From: CAYJAB01 sp964368305
Lineage (GTDB): Bacteria; Bacillota_I; Bacilli_A; Erysipelotrichales; Erysipelotrichaceae
Assembly: GCA_964368305.1 (NCBI GenBank)
Contig: CAYJAB010000019.1
Location: forward strand, 1-22,133
Direction: 5' to 3'
DNA: 22,133 nt
Shown here: positions 22,044 through 22,133 of the stretch, in pieces
Numbering within the stretch: the first letter of the stretch is position 1
Layout of the letters: each line of letters begins with the position of its first letter
The notes under the pieces: generated by a model
Seen by the model: only the letters and a program-made list of their open reading frames with translations
The model's database searches: none
What the model was told of the DNA's origin: nothing
Program-made: the position numbers and the translations under genes

Positions 22044-22044
22044 T
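22014..22044 (+). promoter_or_regulatory. Possible promoter of tRNA-Arg at the end of uppP
   Basis: TATAAT (22039-22044) overlaps the uppP stop codon and would start RNA about five bases before the tRNA. The best -35 candidate is TTGTAT (22014-22019) with a long 19-base spacer. Read-through from uppP is the alternative. Confidence 0.4.
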
Positions 22045-22055
22045 AACTATTCAAT

Positions 22056-22132
22056 ACGCCCGTGGCGCAATTGGATAGCGTATTTGATTCCGATTCAAAA
22101 GGTTGCAGGTTCAAGTCCTGTCGGGCGTGCCA
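22056..22132 (+). tRNA. tRNA-Arg (anticodon CCG)
   Basis: A 77-base tRNA with encoded CCA, one base from the window end. Acceptor stem ACGCCCG/CGGGCGT, discriminator G; D stem GCGC/GCGT; anticodon stem TTTGA/TCAAA with loop TTCCGAT, giving anticodon CCG for the rare CGG codon; T arm GCAGG/CCTGT with TTCAAGT loop. It may be the first of a further tRNA group beyond the window. Confidence 0.95.
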
Positions 22133-22133
22133 A

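Noticed and set aside
1..22133. CRISPR arrays, insertion sequences, prophage or toxin-antitoxin genes
   Set aside because: No spaced direct repeats, transposase or integrase motifs, or small paired genes were seen on either strand.

Overview
The window is 22.1 kb of AT-rich DNA with every gene on the + strand: 21 protein genes (the first cut by the window edge) and three tRNA genes. The gene families, strong AGGAGG-type ribosome sites, TATAAT promoters and short hairpin/T-tract terminators point to a low-GC Firmicute (Bacillota). An anaerobic gut-type lineage such as Erysipelotrichia is my best guess, from PduL used without a microcompartment, an XRE-cupin gene in front of potABCD, and a stop-codon set of 17 TAA, 4 TAG and no TGA. 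The taxon is an inference.

Layout. (1) 1-5454: the end of a cell-surface polysaccharide/glycosylation locus: a truncated family-2 glycosyltransferase, a second glycosyltransferase, a Wzx/MATE-type flippase and a YfhO-family multi-spanning protein. (2) 5460-7968: two single genes with their own promoters, pduL (phosphotransacylase) and a YgiQ-type radical SAM protein. (3) 8004-13450: amino-sugar and sugar-phosphate metabolism. nagA and nagB flank a tightly overlapping HAD phosphatase / lipid kinase / LacX-type epimerase operon, and a second Cof-type HAD phosphatase follows. (4) 13487-13795: thioredoxin with its own terminator. (5) 13844-18790: a polyamine uptake operon, regulator-potA-potB-potC-potD, preceded by a promoter with repeated GTTTAGTA-n-TACTAAAC operator elements. 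(6) 18828-20033: a divergent second NagA-like amidohydrolase. (7) 20127-20389: a tRNA-Cys/tRNA-Leu transcription unit. (8) 20467-22132: a small alarmone synthetase (RelQ type), undecaprenyl-diphosphate phosphatase (UppP) and tRNA-Arg(CCG) at the right edge.

How they work together: NagA and NagB convert GlcNAc-6-phosphate to fructose-6-phosphate; PduL would interconvert acetyl-CoA and acetyl-phosphate; PotABCD imports spermidine/putrescine under the adjacent cupin regulator; the polysaccharide genes and UppP both depend on the undecaprenyl carrier.

The most unusual object is PotA. Its ATPase core and the two ends of its TOBE domain are normal, but about 175 residues made of two related modules, resembling the Ig-like repeats of Gram-positive surface proteins, are inserted inside the TOBE domain. 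A cytoplasmic transporter ATPase carrying such modules is unexpected and is the best candidate here for something undescribed. No stretch over 300 bases lacks features; the longest non-coding stretch (20034-20466) holds a terminator, a tRNA promoter, two tRNAs and a second terminator.
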